Shown in pieces: positions 45,358 through 56,481 of a stretch of DNA of 64,000 nucleotides. Position numbers and translations under genes: made by a program. The stretch comes from an uncultured Gammaproteobacteria bacterium (lineage in GTDB: Bacteria > Pseudomonadota > Gammaproteobacteria > Arenicellales > JAANXG01): assembly GCA_947258975.1 (NCBI GenBank), contig CAMYKK010000001.1, forward strand, positions 1-64,000, given 5' to 3'. Positions within the stretch are counted from its first letter, which is position 1, and each line of letters starts with the position of its first letter. The notes under the pieces were generated by a model. That model made no database searches. It worked only from the letters and a program-made list of their open reading frames with translations, and was not told the DNA's origin.

Positions 45358-47907
45358 ATGACTGGCACTACTTTCTCGCTCGAGGTACGTCCTACTATTC
45401 CCAAGCCGCTATCTCGGTTGACCGATCTCGCCAGCAACTTGCTTTACAGCTGGGACCGCGGAATTCGCCACCTTTTTTCCACGCTGGATCCGCAGCTTTG
45501 GGAAGCTACCGGTCATAACCCGCGCTTGTTCTTGCGCAGGGTAGATCAGAATCGACTCAATCAAGCCGCCACAGACCCTTTGTACCTGCGGCATTACGTG
45601 AGTTGCGTGTCGTCTTTTGATATCTATCTTGAACACCGGCATTCCAAAACGGTGACTAAGAACCTGGACAAGGATAATGATCTTGTCGCCTATTTCTGCG
45701 CCGAATACGGTGTGCACGAGAGTCTGCCAATTTACTCCGGGGGCCTGGGTATCCTCGCCGGGGATCACTGCAAGGAAGCCAGCGATCTTGGATTGCCGTT
45801 TGTCGGAGTGGGTTTACTTTACCGACACGGGTACTTTCAACAACAGATCGACGGCAACGGCCGGCAACATGCACAATATGCAGACTTGAATGTTGACGAG
45901 TTGCCGATATTCCCGGTGACTAACAAATCGGGTCTCGACCTGACGCTTACGTTGCGCCTCGAAGATCGTGACGTTGCCTTCAAGGTCTGGGAAGCCAAAG
46001 TCGGCATTATATCGATCTACCTGTTAGATACCGATTTAGAGCAAAACAGTGAGCACGATCAGTTTATAACCCATCAACTTTATGGGGGCGGTACGGATAC
46101 GCGCATCCAACAAGAAATCTTGCTGGGCATAGGCGGGGTGAAGGCGTTGCGTGCAATGGGCCTGCAACCCACGGCTTGGCATATCAACGAGGGCCATGCC
46201 GCGCTCCTTGTTCTGGAGCGATGCCGCGAGTTGGTGTCACAAAATGTTCCGTTCGACGCCGCGTTTGAGATGGTTGCGGCGTCCACTGTGTTCACCACCC
46301 ACACCCCGGTCCCGGCGGGCCACGATATATTTCCTCGGGACTTGATCGACCGCTATTTAGGTGATTTCTTGGATGAGCTCAACGTGGATGCCGATGTATT
46401 GTTGGAGTTGGGGGACAGCCCGGGACACGAGGGCAGTTTCAATTTGACCGCGTTGGCGTTGCGTGGCTCACGCTTCCGGAACGGCGTCAGCCGTCTTCAT
46501 GGAGAGGTGTCTTCCAAATTGAGCAGTTTTGTGTGGCCACAAATCGAGCCCGACGAGAATCCGATCGGTCACGTCACGAACGGCGTGCATGTGCTGTCGT
46601 TTATCCACCACGAATGGGTGCGCATCTTTGATCAACACCTGTCTGGGGAGTGGCGGGACCGGTTGGTGGATCGGGATTTCTGGACGGCAATCAAGAACAT
46701 TCCCGACCGTGCTTTCTGGGCCACCCACCAGACCATCAAGGCGTTGTTGATGGAGGAGGCAAAACAATGCATCACACAGCAGGGGCGTAGGAACGGGCTT
46801 AGCCAATCACAGATCAGGCGACTGACTCGCTGCCTCAACCCCGAAACGCTGGTCATTGGTTTTGCCCGCCGTTTCGCAACGTACAAAAGAGCGACGCTGC
46901 TGGCCAAGGACATGGACAGATTGACTCGCTTGATGCAGGACAGCCAGCATCCGGTGGTATTCATATATGCCGGTAAAGCGCATCCTCAGGACGGACCGGG
47001 TCAGGAATACCTCCACGCAATTTACCAGCTATCGCGCCGTCCGGAATTCGAAGGAAGAATCGTGTTGCTCGAGGCCTATGACATCGAGTTGGCGCGTTTT
47101 TTGGTTACCGGTGTGGACGTCTGGTTGAATACGCCGGAATACCCAATGGAAGCCAGCGGTACTTCCGGACAAAAGGCCGCCATCAATGGTGTTCCGCATT
47201 TCAGCGTGTTGGATGGCTGGTGGGAAGAGGGATACGAGGGTGACAACGGCTGGGCGATCAGCCCCTATCTCGCTGCCGCGGATCACAATGAGCGCGATTA
47301 CATCGAGGCGTCCGGCGCATTCGATCTTCTGGAAGGGGAGATTCTACCACTCTATTACAAGCGCAATGGTCAAGGTTATTCCTCGGATTGGGTGCAGGTC
47401 GCGAAACAAGCGATGATATCGGCGCTTTCCCGCTTTAGTGCGCAGCGGATGTTGACTGACTATATAACGCAGTATTATGCGCCGGCGGCAAAGCTGGGAC
47501 GAAAGTTCAGAGCCGACGATGCAGCGTGGGCCAAAGCGCTGGTGGCTTGGAAGAAGCAGATACATAAGTCGTGGCACGGCGTGAAGATTCGACGAGCACA
47601 AATCCCGGCGGAAGGTATACACGTGGGTGACGAGGCGAAGCTGGTTGTGGAGGTCATGCTCAATGAGCTGACACCCGCTGATCTGCGTGTCGAATGCCTG
47701 ATAAGCGATAAGTTGGAGAAGGATCGTTTGCTGGCGCCACGGCAATATCCACTGTCGGCAACCGGCATGTCAACGGATGGTTGGCAGATTTATGAAGGTG
47801 AGATCGGTCTCGCCGATTGCGGCCGCTACTCCTACAAGCTGCGGGCTTATCCACTGCATCATAGCCTTGCTCACCGCTTAGAGATGGGGCATATGCTCTG
47901 GTTGTAA
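45358..47907 (+). CDS. glgP: Alpha-glucan (glycogen) phosphorylase
   Basis: YFCAEYGVHESLPIYSGGLGILAGDHCKEASDLGLP, WHINEGHAALL, GTSGQKAAINGVPHFSVLDGWW. Confidence 0.93.
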   Translation: MTGTTFSLEVRPTIPKPLSRLTDLASNLLYSWDRGIRHLFSTLDPQLWEATGHNPRLFLRRVDQNRLNQAATDPLYLRHYVSCVSSFDIYLEHRHSKTVTKNLDKDNDLVAYFCAEYGVHESLPIYSGGLGILAGDHCKEASDLGLPFVGVGLLYRHGYFQQQIDGNGRQHAQYADLNVDELPIFPVTNKSGLDLTLTLRLEDRDVAFKVWEAKVGIISIYLLDTDLEQNSEHDQFITHQLYGGGTDTRIQQEILLGIGGVKALRAMGLQPTAWHINEGHAALLVLERCRELVSQNVPFDAAFEMVAASTVFTTHTPVPAGHDIFPRDLIDRYLGDFLDELNVDADVLLELGDSPGHEGSFNLTALALRGSRFRNGVSRLHGEVSSKLSSFVWPQIEPDENPIGHVTNGVHVLSFIHHEWVRIFDQHLSGEWRDRLVDRDFWTAIKNIPDRAFWATHQTIKALLMEEAKQCITQQGRRNGLSQSQIRRLTRCLNPETLVIGFARRFATYKRATLLAKDMDRLTRLMQDSQHPVVFIYAGKAHPQDGPGQEYLHAIYQLSRRPEFEGRIVLLEAYDIELARFLVTGVDVWLNTPEYPMEASGTSGQKAAINGVPHFSVLDGWWEEGYEGDNGWAISPYLAAADHNERDYIEASGAFDLLEGEILPLYYKRNGQGYSSDWVQVAKQAMISALSRFSAQRMLTDYITQYYAPAAKLGRKFRADDAAWAKALVAWKKQIHKSWHGVKIRRAQIPAEGIHVGDEAKLVVEVMLNELTPADLRVECLISDKLEKDRLLAPRQYPLSATGMSTDGWQIYEGEIGLADCGRYSYKLRAYPLHHSLAHRLEMGHMLWL

Positions 47908-47913
47908 CGGCGG

Positions 47914-49407
47914 TCACCGCCCATACACCGATGCAAGATGGGCCAGCCTATCGGCAGTGCCGAAGGGGAGACTGGACCAGTCGAACTGCCATGACCAGTT
48001 CCCGTTTGCGGTTCCGGGCATGTTCATGCGATGCGTGTCATCCAGTTCCATGATGTCCTGTAACGGCAATATTACCAATCTCGCCACCGACGCCATGGCG
48101 GCGCGAATCAGCGCCCATGGCATGGTCGTTTGAGGGTCGCCCAGGTATTCGTACACTCGCTGCTGTTGTGCGGGCGCGAGTTGGTGAAACCAGCCGAGAG
48201 TCGTATTATTGTCGTGGGTGCCGGTGTACACGACACTGCACTCGGCATGGTTGTGCGGCAGGTGAAGATTTTCGGCGCCACCGTCGAAGGCAAACTGCAG
48301 TACCTGCATTCCCGGGAATCCAAGGCGCTGGCGCAGCTCGTGAACCGCGGCCGTGATTTCGCCCAGGTCCTCGGCAATCAAGGGCAGCGGATCCATTGCC
48401 TGTGAGAGCGTTGCGAACAGGGCGTCGCCGGGGCTCTTGCACCAACGACCTTGTGTTGCATCCTCGCATCGTGCAGGAATCGACCAGTACGATTCGTACC
48501 CGCGGAAATGATCAATACGCAAAATATCAAATAACTTGAGCTGTGACCGAAACCGATTGATCCACCAGGTAAAATCGTCTTGTTGCATGCGCCGCCATTC
48601 ATATAAAGGATTCCCCCAGCGCTGCCCGCTGCTGGAGAAATAATCCGGCGGCACGCCGGCAACACGAACGGCATTGCCGGTGTCATCTAGTTGAAAGTAG
48701 TCCGGAAAGGCCCACACTTCGGCGCTGTCGTGGGCGACAAACATCGGCATATCGCCCATGATGCGAATACCGTGCTGATTCGCATACGCCTTCAACGTAT
48801 GCCACTGCATCCAGAACAGATACTGCGCAAACACGCCAAATTGAATTTCGTTACGACATCCTGTACGCGCGGCGGCGAGTGCCTGGGCATCTCGGTCCCG
48901 CAACGGCGCCGGCCACGCGAACCACGGTGCGTTGTTATGCCGTTGTTTGATCGCGCGGTACAAGGTGTAATCGGGCAACCAATATTCGTTGTCGCTTGCG
49001 AACTCAGCGATATCCTCGCGCAGATCTGTGTTGCCTTTTTGATAGCGGGAAAACGCATGCATCAGGAGCTGGTGATGTGCGGATCGGTAGTCGCGCCCGG
49101 GCTTCGCACCATGAATGAATTCGTCGAGTTCATCGTTGGTCACCAAGTCATCATCGCGCAGCCGTTGGGGGCTGACAAGTAAGGGATGTCCTGCATGGGC
49201 GGATTCCCCGAGATAAGGGGAGTCGCCCTGGTGAGTAGGCACCAGGGGTAATACCTGCCATACCCGAGCGCCGCTCGACGTTAAAAAATCCACGAATCGG
49301 TACGCATCCGGTCCAAGATCGCCACGTGCGCCCACACCTGGTAAGGAGGTAACGTGAAGCAGGATGCCGAATTCGCGACTAGTTAGGCAGCCGCAACCGG
49401 AACTCAT
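47914..49407 (-). CDS. malQ: 4-alpha-glucanotransferase
   Basis: GILLHVTSLPGVGARGDLGPDAYRFVDFL, LRIDHFRGYESYWSIPA, IAEDLGEIT, YTGTHDNNTTLGW. Confidence 0.93.
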   Translation of the reverse strand: MSSGCGCLTSREFGILLHVTSLPGVGARGDLGPDAYRFVDFLTSSGARVWQVLPLVPTHQGDSPYLGESAHAGHPLLVSPQRLRDDDLVTNDELDEFIHGAKPGRDYRSAHHQLLMHAFSRYQKGNTDLREDIAEFASDNEYWLPDYTLYRAIKQRHNNAPWFAWPAPLRDRDAQALAAARTGCRNEIQFGVFAQYLFWMQWHTLKAYANQHGIRIMGDMPMFVAHDSAEVWAFPDYFQLDDTGNAVRVAGVPPDYFSSSGQRWGNPLYEWRRMQQDDFTWWINRFRSQLKLFDILRIDHFRGYESYWSIPARCEDATQGRWCKSPGDALFATLSQAMDPLPLIAEDLGEITAAVHELRQRLGFPGMQVLQFAFDGGAENLHLPHNHAECSVVYTGTHDNNTTLGWFHQLAPAQQQRVYEYLGDPQTTMPWALIRAAMASVARLVILPLQDIMELDDTHRMNMPGTANGNWSWQFDWSSLPFGTADRLAHLASVYGR

Positions 49408-51104
49408 TAGTCGTCTCCGCGACGCATGACGCCACCGTGCTCAGCGATGCCGCCACGGCCGAAGGCTGACGCAAGATCTTCGGGAACCGGTTCGCCCAGC
49501 ATTTGATGCAGGTTTTTGATGTGGCGACGGAATAGTTCACTGAAATCTTCGATCGAATCGATGGGATTATAGTCGCCGAACCACCAAAACCAGTCTGATC
49601 CTTCGCATATGGCGAGTTGTCGGTTTAGCTGCATGCGTTCTTGTTCGCCAAGATTCCCGCGCGCCATCACCTTGTCGAAGGTTCGTTTTGTTTGGGTCAA
49701 AATCTCCCATGCGTGATTTTTGTCCACGTCGCCGATCCAGGTGCTAAACGTTCCATAGACCCAACTTCCCGCGCACACACTGGGCAGCTTGTCGGCAGGC
49801 CCCCGGTTGTCGTTGAGAAAGTCCCGATAGGTTGTCACATGAATCGCCGGATGTTGCGACAAAGATTCGTATAAACTTTCCAGGAAGTAATAGCCGTTTT
49901 CGGGGTAGTGTTCCCAGGCGTTTTCTCCGTCCATAATGATTGACACAATATGCTGTTCCGGTGCTTCCAGTTGCGCCGCTATGTGTTTCAGCCGCTCAAT
50001 CAAATCGGCGACGGCGTCATCAGCCTGCCAGTCCGAATAGTTAAAACCGATGGCGTCGGAGAGTTCGTCGTCGCGGAAAAATCCGTGGAGCGGCAATTCG
50101 CGCAAGCGGTACGGACGATAGGGCCATGTGCCGATATCCGTCGGAAGGTGCGCGCGTTCCAGGCTTTTTCGCAACACCGACTGACCGCTGGCTATCCAGT
50201 GAAAACCGTATTCGGCAAGAATCGGCAGGATGTCGTCGCTGATGCCGCCTTCTGAGGGCCAACAACCGACCGGTTTCATCCCAAAGCTCTCTTCAAACGA
50301 TCGCAGGCCGGTCTCGATATGCCAGCGTACCCGCGCCATTCCGCCTGGATACGGCGATGGCGGCAGGTGGACATCGGGCATGGATTCGCGGGCAACTTTA
50401 AAGTTAACCAACAGCGGCAACATCGGGTGTGCGTACGGGGTCATCGACAATTCGATCTGACCACTAGCGGCCAATTTGCGATAGCGCTCGAGGACCGCGC
50501 CGATTATTTCGCCAAGTACCCGCAGTAGCAGGATTCCGTCCTCATATGTATAGTGACGCGACTTGTCCATCAACCGGCGCACCCGCGCATCGGTGCGGCG
50601 AATCGTCTCGCCCAGCCACGCCAGGTGATACCAGACCACCAGATCGCGGAAGAACTGGTCGTTGAGATAGTCGAGGCAATGCACACTGGTTTGTTGGGAG
50701 TTGATGATTTCAACCAGGTCCGCATAGGGTTGGAAGCGCTCTATCATCCGTTGCTCGTTGGCACGGCAGCACAGCCGCGCCAGCTCTGCACGGCCCTCAG
50801 CAGAGATCGGAAGCGAATCATCGGCAAGTGCGGCGAGCAACGGATCGCGGATGAGCGTCCCGCCGTTCAGGAAGGCAGTGATTTGGGCGCGATAGTCGGC
50901 GATCTGCTCGAGGACGACGGGCGTAAAATTTACCACCGCGCGCGCAGCGGGACACGATTCCAGATGGCTGGCCATATCCGTGTAGTCCTTGATGGCGTGC
51001 AGGTACGTCCACGGCTGCAGATATTGCCCGCTCAAAAGATCCCGGTACTCAGGTTGGTGCATATGCCAGCACAGCACCACATTCAGACGCGGCTTAACGG
51101 ACAT
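49407..51104 (-). CDS. Glycoside hydrolase family 57 protein
   Basis: LNVVLCWHMHQPEYRD, LSMTPYAHPMLPLL, GCWPSEGGISDDILPIL, SIIMDGENAWEHYPENG. Confidence 0.92.
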   Translation of the reverse strand: MSVKPRLNVVLCWHMHQPEYRDLLSGQYLQPWTYLHAIKDYTDMASHLESCPAARAVVNFTPVVLEQIADYRAQITAFLNGGTLIRDPLLAALADDSLPISAEGRAELARLCCRANEQRMIERFQPYADLVEIINSQQTSVHCLDYLNDQFFRDLVVWYHLAWLGETIRRTDARVRRLMDKSRHYTYEDGILLLRVLGEIIGAVLERYRKLAASGQIELSMTPYAHPMLPLLVNFKVARESMPDVHLPPSPYPGGMARVRWHIETGLRSFEESFGMKPVGCWPSEGGISDDILPILAEYGFHWIASGQSVLRKSLERAHLPTDIGTWPYRPYRLRELPLHGFFRDDELSDAIGFNYSDWQADDAVADLIERLKHIAAQLEAPEQHIVSIIMDGENAWEHYPENGYYFLESLYESLSQHPAIHVTTYRDFLNDNRGPADKLPSVCAGSWVYGTFSTWIGDVDKNHAWEILTQTKRTFDKVMARGNLGEQERMQLNRQLAICEGSDWFWWFGDYNPIDSIEDFSELFRRHIKNLHQMLGEPVPEDLASAFGRGGIAEHGGVMRRGDD

Positions 51105-52395
51105 AGTGCAGGGTTTGGCCCAGCATATCCGGGGTCACCAGCACCACACCTTCGGGGGAGATATAAAAACGCTCGGCATCCGACTCCTCATCCCAGCCGA
51201 TACTCGTGTTGTCGTCAATGCGGCACCCTTTATCTAAAATGGCACGTCTGATCTTACAGTTCTGGCCGATGTTCACGTCGGGCAGGACCACCGAGTCGAT
51301 AATCTGCGAGGCGTTGCGCACGACAACCTGGGAAAACAACAAGGAATGGCGGATCAATGCGCCCTGTATGATGCAACCGCCCGACACCATCGAGTTGATG
51401 GCAATGCCCTGGCGGTCCTCATCGTCAAATATGAACTTGGCCGGAGGCAATTGTTCCTGGTGGGTCCAAATCGGCCAATTCTTGTCGTAAAGGTTCAGTT
51501 CCGGCACCGGGTCGATGAGTTCCAGGTTTGCATTCCAGTATGCGTCCACGGTGCCGACATCACGCCAGTAGGATTGCGTGCGGCTCTGTACGTCGCGGAA
51601 CGGGTAGGCGTATACACGATAGTCGCCGATCACGCTGGGGATGATGTCAGCGCCGAAATCGTGCCGGGATGTGGTCGTATCCGCGTCTTTGATGATCTGC
51701 TCATACAGAAAATCTGCATTGAACACGTAAATGCCCATTGACGCCAGGGCCAGCGAGTCGTTTCCGGGAAGCGGTTTGGGGTGTTCGGGTTTTTCATTGA
51801 ACTCGAGGATGCGGTGGTTTGCGTCCACCGACATCACCCCCATCGAGTTGGCCTCATGGACCGGCATTTCGATGCATCCCACGGTCAGATCCGCCTGTTC
51901 CTCTACATGAAACGCCAACATGTGGCCATAATCCATTTTATAGATATGATCGCCGGCCAGGATCAGCATATAGTTCTTGTCGTAGGTGCGGATGATGTCG
52001 AGATTCTGATAGACAGCATCGGCGGTGCCGGTGTACCAGGAATCTTCGCTCAGGCGTTGCGATGCGGGCCACAACTCGACCGCCTCCCCGAGCTGTCCTC
52101 CTAGAAAACCCCATCCTTTTTGTATGTGTTTAATGAGCGAGTGGGCCTTATACTGGGTCAAGACGCCGATCTGACGAATTCCCGAGTTGACGCAGTTGGA
52201 CAAAGTAAAGTCTATGATTCGAAACTTTCCCGCGAACGGAACCGCAGGTTTGGCCCGCCATTGGGTCAAGTTATGCAATCTCGACCCACGGCCGCCGGCT
52301 AACACCAGGCCGAGCGTGTCTTTAGTGAGAAGGCTGACGAAGCGTTCCGGAGTGGTTTGGTTGGACTTCCCGTTTTTATGTATTTTTTTAACCAT
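51094..52395 (-). CDS. glgC: Glucose-1-phosphate adenylyltransferase
   Basis: [45 protein letters not shown]. Confidence 0.95.
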   Translation of the reverse strand: MVKKIHKNGKSNQTTPERFVSLLTKDTLGLVLAGGRGSRLHNLTQWRAKPAVPFAGKFRIIDFTLSNCVNSGIRQIGVLTQYKAHSLIKHIQKGWGFLGGQLGEAVELWPASQRLSEDSWYTGTADAVYQNLDIIRTYDKNYMLILAGDHIYKMDYGHMLAFHVEEQADLTVGCIEMPVHEANSMGVMSVDANHRILEFNEKPEHPKPLPGNDSLALASMGIYVFNADFLYEQIIKDADTTTSRHDFGADIIPSVIGDYRVYAYPFRDVQSRTQSYWRDVGTVDAYWNANLELIDPVPELNLYDKNWPIWTHQEQLPPAKFIFDDEDRQGIAINSMVSGGCIIQGALIRHSLLFSQVVVRNASQIIDSVVLPDVNIGQNCKIRRAILDKGCRIDDNTSIGWDEESDAERFYISPEGVVLVTPDMLGQTLHYVR

Positions 52396-52407
52396 TTCTC
52401 TATCTCA

Positions 52408-54606
52408 ATGATAACATCACGAAATAAGCTCTCGAACGAATCGAAAATGCTCGTTTCCGACCGCGAACGCATCGAAAACGCGGAACATCACGATCCATAT
52501 GCGTACTTGGGCCGCCACCAGACCGGCGACCAGGTTATTGTGCGTGTATTTGCCCCAGGCACGCAACGCATCGAGATCATGGAATCGGGTAATTCTCTCG
52601 AAAGATTACCCGGCTCGGATTTTTTCGAGTGGTCCGGGCCGGCGCATCGCGTACCCATGCGGTACCGGCTTCGCCGCGTGGACAAGGCGGGTGCGGCAAG
52701 CATTTTCTATGATCCGTACTGTTTCCCACCGCAATTGTCGGATTATGACCTGCACCTGTTCGCGCAGGGCAAGCATTGGCATATCTACCGGATATTGGGC
52801 GCCCGCCAGCACACCAGCGACGGTGTCGACGGTGTGTTCTTTGCGGCCTGGGCGCCAAACGCGGCCAGGGTCAGTGTTGTGGGCAATTTCAATGAGTGGG
52901 ACGGACGTCAACATCCGATGCGCGTGCGTGGCGGAAATGGCGTGTGGGAATTGTTTATACCCGGATTGGAGGCAGGCGCGTTATACAAATACGAGGTCCG
53001 GAATCGAGATACCGGTCAGGTATTTCTCAAGGCCGATCCTTACGGGCGGCAATTCGAAATTGCGCCGGATACGGCGAATTTGGTCCCTACCGAGAAGGGT
53101 TATCAATGGCGCGACCAAGACTGGATGGAGCGCCGCGAGCAATGGGATTGGTTACACGCGCCCATAACAATATACGAGGTACACGCCGGATCTTGGCGAC
53201 GCGGTGAAAACGGCCAGCCGCTCACTTATCGCGACCTCGCAGATCAACTGGTGCCGTACGTAGCGGGTCTGGGTTATACGCATATCGAACTGCTGCCGAT
53301 CACCGAACATCCTTTCGAGGGTTCCTGGGGCTATCAGACGGTCGGCTACTTTGCCTCCTCGTCCCGCTATGGTCCGCAAGAAGATCTGCGTTATTTCATC
53401 GAGCGGTGCCACCAGAACAACATCGGCGTGTTGCTCGATTGGCCGCCCGCCCACTTCCCCAAAGACCGTTTCGCGTTGGCCCAATACGACGGGACCGCAC
53501 TCTATGAGCATAGCGATCCGCGGCGCGGTGAGCACCGCGATTGGGGTACCTTGATCTTCAACTATGGCCGTAATGAGGTGGCAAATTTCCTCTTGTCAAG
53601 CGCCGTCTACTGGCTGGAGGAGTTTCATTTTGACGGCCTGCGGGTGGATGCGGTGGCGTCGATGTTATACCTTGACTACTCGCGCGACGAAGGCGATTGG
53701 GTGCCCAACAAATACGGCGGCCGCGAAAACCTCGAAGCCATTGATTTCCTGCGTCAACTCAACGAAGTCGTACACGAGCAGTTTCCCGGGGTAATTGTGA
53801 CCGCAGAGGAGTCCACTGCCTGGCCGATGGTGTCGCGGCCGGTGTATGTGGGCGGCTTGGGGTTCAGCATGAAGTGGAACATGGGGTGGATGAACGATAC
53901 CTTGTCTTATTTCGCACTCGAATCCGTGTACCGAAAATTTCATCATGATCTGCTCACCTTCAGTCAGCTTTACTGTTTTACCGAAAACTTCGTGCTTCCC
54001 TTGTCCCACGATGAGGTCGTTCACGGCAAACGGTCGTTGCAGTACAAGATGCCTGGGGATGAGTGGCAGCGTCTGGCGAATGTGCGTCTCCTGTATACGT
54101 TCCAATACACACATCCCGGTAAGAAGCTGCTGTTCATGGGCTCCGAGTTCGCACAGGGGTCTGAGTGGTCTCAAGAAAACGGCCTGGACTGGTATGTAGA
54201 GCAGTTCGATGGTCATGCGGGTGTGCAGCAGTTGGTGCGCGACCTCAATAATCTCTACCGTGAGTCACGGCCGCTGCATTATTTCGATTTTGACCCCAAC
54301 GGCTTCGAGTGGCTCGATTGTCATGATACCGAGCAATCCGTCCTTTCCTTTCTAAGAAAGGATGACGGCGCATTCGTGGTCGTTGTCCTCAACTTCACCC
54401 CGGTGGTACGGCGTCAATATCGCGTGGGTGTCCCTGAACCAGGACCATACCGCGAGATCTTCAACTCAGACTCGGAACACTACGGGGGTTCTAACGTGGG
54501 CAACAGTGGACAGGTCGACGCGGAACCGATTCCGTGGATGGGCCAGCGTCATTCCATTTCATTAACGTTGCCGCCCCTCGCCGGGATCATATTGAACCCA
54601 GTTTGA
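52408..54606 (+). CDS. glgB: 1,4-alpha-glucan branching enzyme
   Basis: [57 protein letters not shown]; start could be 52408 or 52447. Confidence 0.95.
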   Translation: MITSRNKLSNESKMLVSDRERIENAEHHDPYAYLGRHQTGDQVIVRVFAPGTQRIEIMESGNSLERLPGSDFFEWSGPAHRVPMRYRLRRVDKAGAASIFYDPYCFPPQLSDYDLHLFAQGKHWHIYRILGARQHTSDGVDGVFFAAWAPNAARVSVVGNFNEWDGRQHPMRVRGGNGVWELFIPGLEAGALYKYEVRNRDTGQVFLKADPYGRQFEIAPDTANLVPTEKGYQWRDQDWMERREQWDWLHAPITIYEVHAGSWRRGENGQPLTYRDLADQLVPYVAGLGYTHIELLPITEHPFEGSWGYQTVGYFASSSRYGPQEDLRYFIERCHQNNIGVLLDWPPAHFPKDRFALAQYDGTALYEHSDPRRGEHRDWGTLIFNYGRNEVANFLLSSAVYWLEEFHFDGLRVDAVASMLYLDYSRDEGDWVPNKYGGRENLEAIDFLRQLNEVVHEQFPGVIVTAEESTAWPMVSRPVYVGGLGFSMKWNMGWMNDTLSYFALESVYRKFHHDLLTFSQLYCFTENFVLPLSHDEVVHGKRSLQYKMPGDEWQRLANVRLLYTFQYTHPGKKLLFMGSEFAQGSEWSQENGLDWYVEQFDGHAGVQQLVRDLNNLYRESRPLHYFDFDPNGFEWLDCHDTEQSVLSFLRKDDGAFVVVVLNFTPVVRRQYRVGVPEPGPYREIFNSDSEHYGGSNVGNSGQVDAEPIPWMGQRHSISLTLPPLAGIILNPV

Positions 54607-54607
54607 C

Positions 54608-56044
54608 ATGAGAATACTTCACGTCGCCAGCGAGGCCTATCCCTTCATGAAGACCGGTGGCCTGGCAGACGTTTGTGCGAGTCTGCCCCGGGCGCAAGCA
54701 CGGCTCGGCCACGACGTACGCGTATTGATCCCCGCGTATCGGGCGGCGACCGCCAAGCTTCGGGCACCCAAAACCATTGCTGACGTCCAATTGTCCGGGC
54801 TTCCAGGGGATGTCCGAGTCCTCGAAACAGGCATGCAAGATTCCACGTCGAAAGTTTGGTTGGTCGACTATGGACCCGCCTTCGACCGTGACGGAAATCC
54901 ATATTTGGACGATACCGGGATCGCCTGGCGTGACAACGCTGAGCGATTTTTACTATTGTGCCGGACCGCTGTCAGCATCGTTCATGAACCGGCTCTGTTT
55001 GGTTGGCGGCCGGATGTCGTCCACTGTCATGACTGGCAGGCGGGGATGGTGGCGCCTCTCATCGATGACGATCAAGATATCGTGAAGATTTTCACAGTCC
55101 ATAATTTGTCGTATCAGGGAATATTCCCGCGCGCCACGTTTACGAGTTTGGGATTGAACGAGGAACTGTGGGCAATGGATGGCATCGAGTATCTGGATCA
55201 GATGTCTTTCATTAAGGGTGGGATCGTGTTCAGCGACTGGATCACCACGGTCAGCCCAACCTATGCACGTGAAATTCAGACCAGTGAATTGGGGTGTGGG
55301 CTGGAAGGCCTGCTGCAACACCGATCCGACCGCTTGATGGGGATCCTCAATGGGATCGACTACGACGAATGGGATCCAAACACCGATCCGCATATCGATT
55401 ATCATTACACTGCGGATACCCTCCACGGCAAGCTGCGAAACAAGGTGGCGTGCATGGAGCGATGGTCACTGCACAGGAGCGATAACGCTCCACTTTTCGG
55501 ATTTGTTGGGCGCTTGGTCGAGCAAAAAGGCATTGATTTGCTGATCGCGGCGCTCCCGGAATTGTTGGCGCATGGATTTCCGTTTGTGGTTTTGGGGACG
55601 GGAGACCCGGAACTGGAGCGCAAATTGCAGGCCATCGGACGCGCACATCCCGAACGGATACATGTTCGCATCGGTTACGACGAAAAAATGTCGCACCAGA
55701 TCGAAGCCGCTGCCGATATATTTGTCATGCCGTCGCGCTTTGAGCCCTGTGGATTGAATCAAATGTACAGCATGCATTACGGGACGGTGCCTGTCGTGTC
55801 CCAAACCGGTGGGTTGACCGATACGGTTGTTCCGGCGGCACCTCAGACCCTGGCCGATAAAACTGCGACGGGTTTTAGTTTCACCGAACTTACAGCGGAA
55901 GGGTTGGGCGCGGCCATACGTCAAAGTGTCGAGTTGTTTGATAATAAAGAGCGCTGGGGCGCTATTATGCGTACCGGAATGACGCGGGATTTCAGCTGGC
56001 GCCGAAGTGCGCTCGCGTATTTGGATCTGTACCAGGCAGATTAG
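54608..56044 (+). CDS. glgA: Glycogen synthase
   Basis: MRILHVASEAYPFMKTGGLADVCASLPRAQARLGHDVRVLIPAY; FEPCGLNQMYSMHYGTVPVVSQTGGLTDTV. Confidence 0.95.
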   Translation: MRILHVASEAYPFMKTGGLADVCASLPRAQARLGHDVRVLIPAYRAATAKLRAPKTIADVQLSGLPGDVRVLETGMQDSTSKVWLVDYGPAFDRDGNPYLDDTGIAWRDNAERFLLLCRTAVSIVHEPALFGWRPDVVHCHDWQAGMVAPLIDDDQDIVKIFTVHNLSYQGIFPRATFTSLGLNEELWAMDGIEYLDQMSFIKGGIVFSDWITTVSPTYAREIQTSELGCGLEGLLQHRSDRLMGILNGIDYDEWDPNTDPHIDYHYTADTLHGKLRNKVACMERWSLHRSDNAPLFGFVGRLVEQKGIDLLIAALPELLAHGFPFVVLGTGDPELERKLQAIGRAHPERIHVRIGYDEKMSHQIEAAADIFVMPSRFEPCGLNQMYSMHYGTVPVVSQTGGLTDTVVPAAPQTLADKTATGFSFTELTAEGLGAAIRQSVELFDNKERWGAIMRTGMTRDFSWRRSALAYLDLYQAD

Positions 56045-56481
56045 AAACAGTTTGTCACTGCGGTTGGTGAAAATAAGACATTGAGTAATAATCATCAGTG
56101 CGTCGCAGGTCACGCTGCTGTACTGGAGTCTGTGAACAAAGATGCCGATTGATGGCGCATCAAGAGTTTTCGCGCCGAATATTACATAATCGTAACCTTT
56201 CAGTGCCGAATCCACCCCCACGGAGAACCGTACCACCGGATACATGATCGGCGCGTCCTACCGTCTGGTATATCCGCCCATGGGGGCGGCGACGGGAGCG
56301 AGTTATGGGAGTCGAGCAAACCGCCAGCGGGAGGTGCCTGAAATAGGGTTGCCGGGCCGGGGCGGTAGTCGTCGGAGCGGACAATTGCTAATTCGGGGTT
56401 TGAGTTGAAGCGTCCGGCGGCACTAGAATTGGGGACCTTCGAATTAGCGTCTCTGACATCAAGACCATTGAGGAGAATTCT

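Noticed and set aside
53435-53460. GlgB DWPPAHFP instead of DWVPAHFP as an active-site change
   Set aside because: Catalytic Asp/Glu/His-Asp motifs are intact; Val to Pro is not in a known catalytic position
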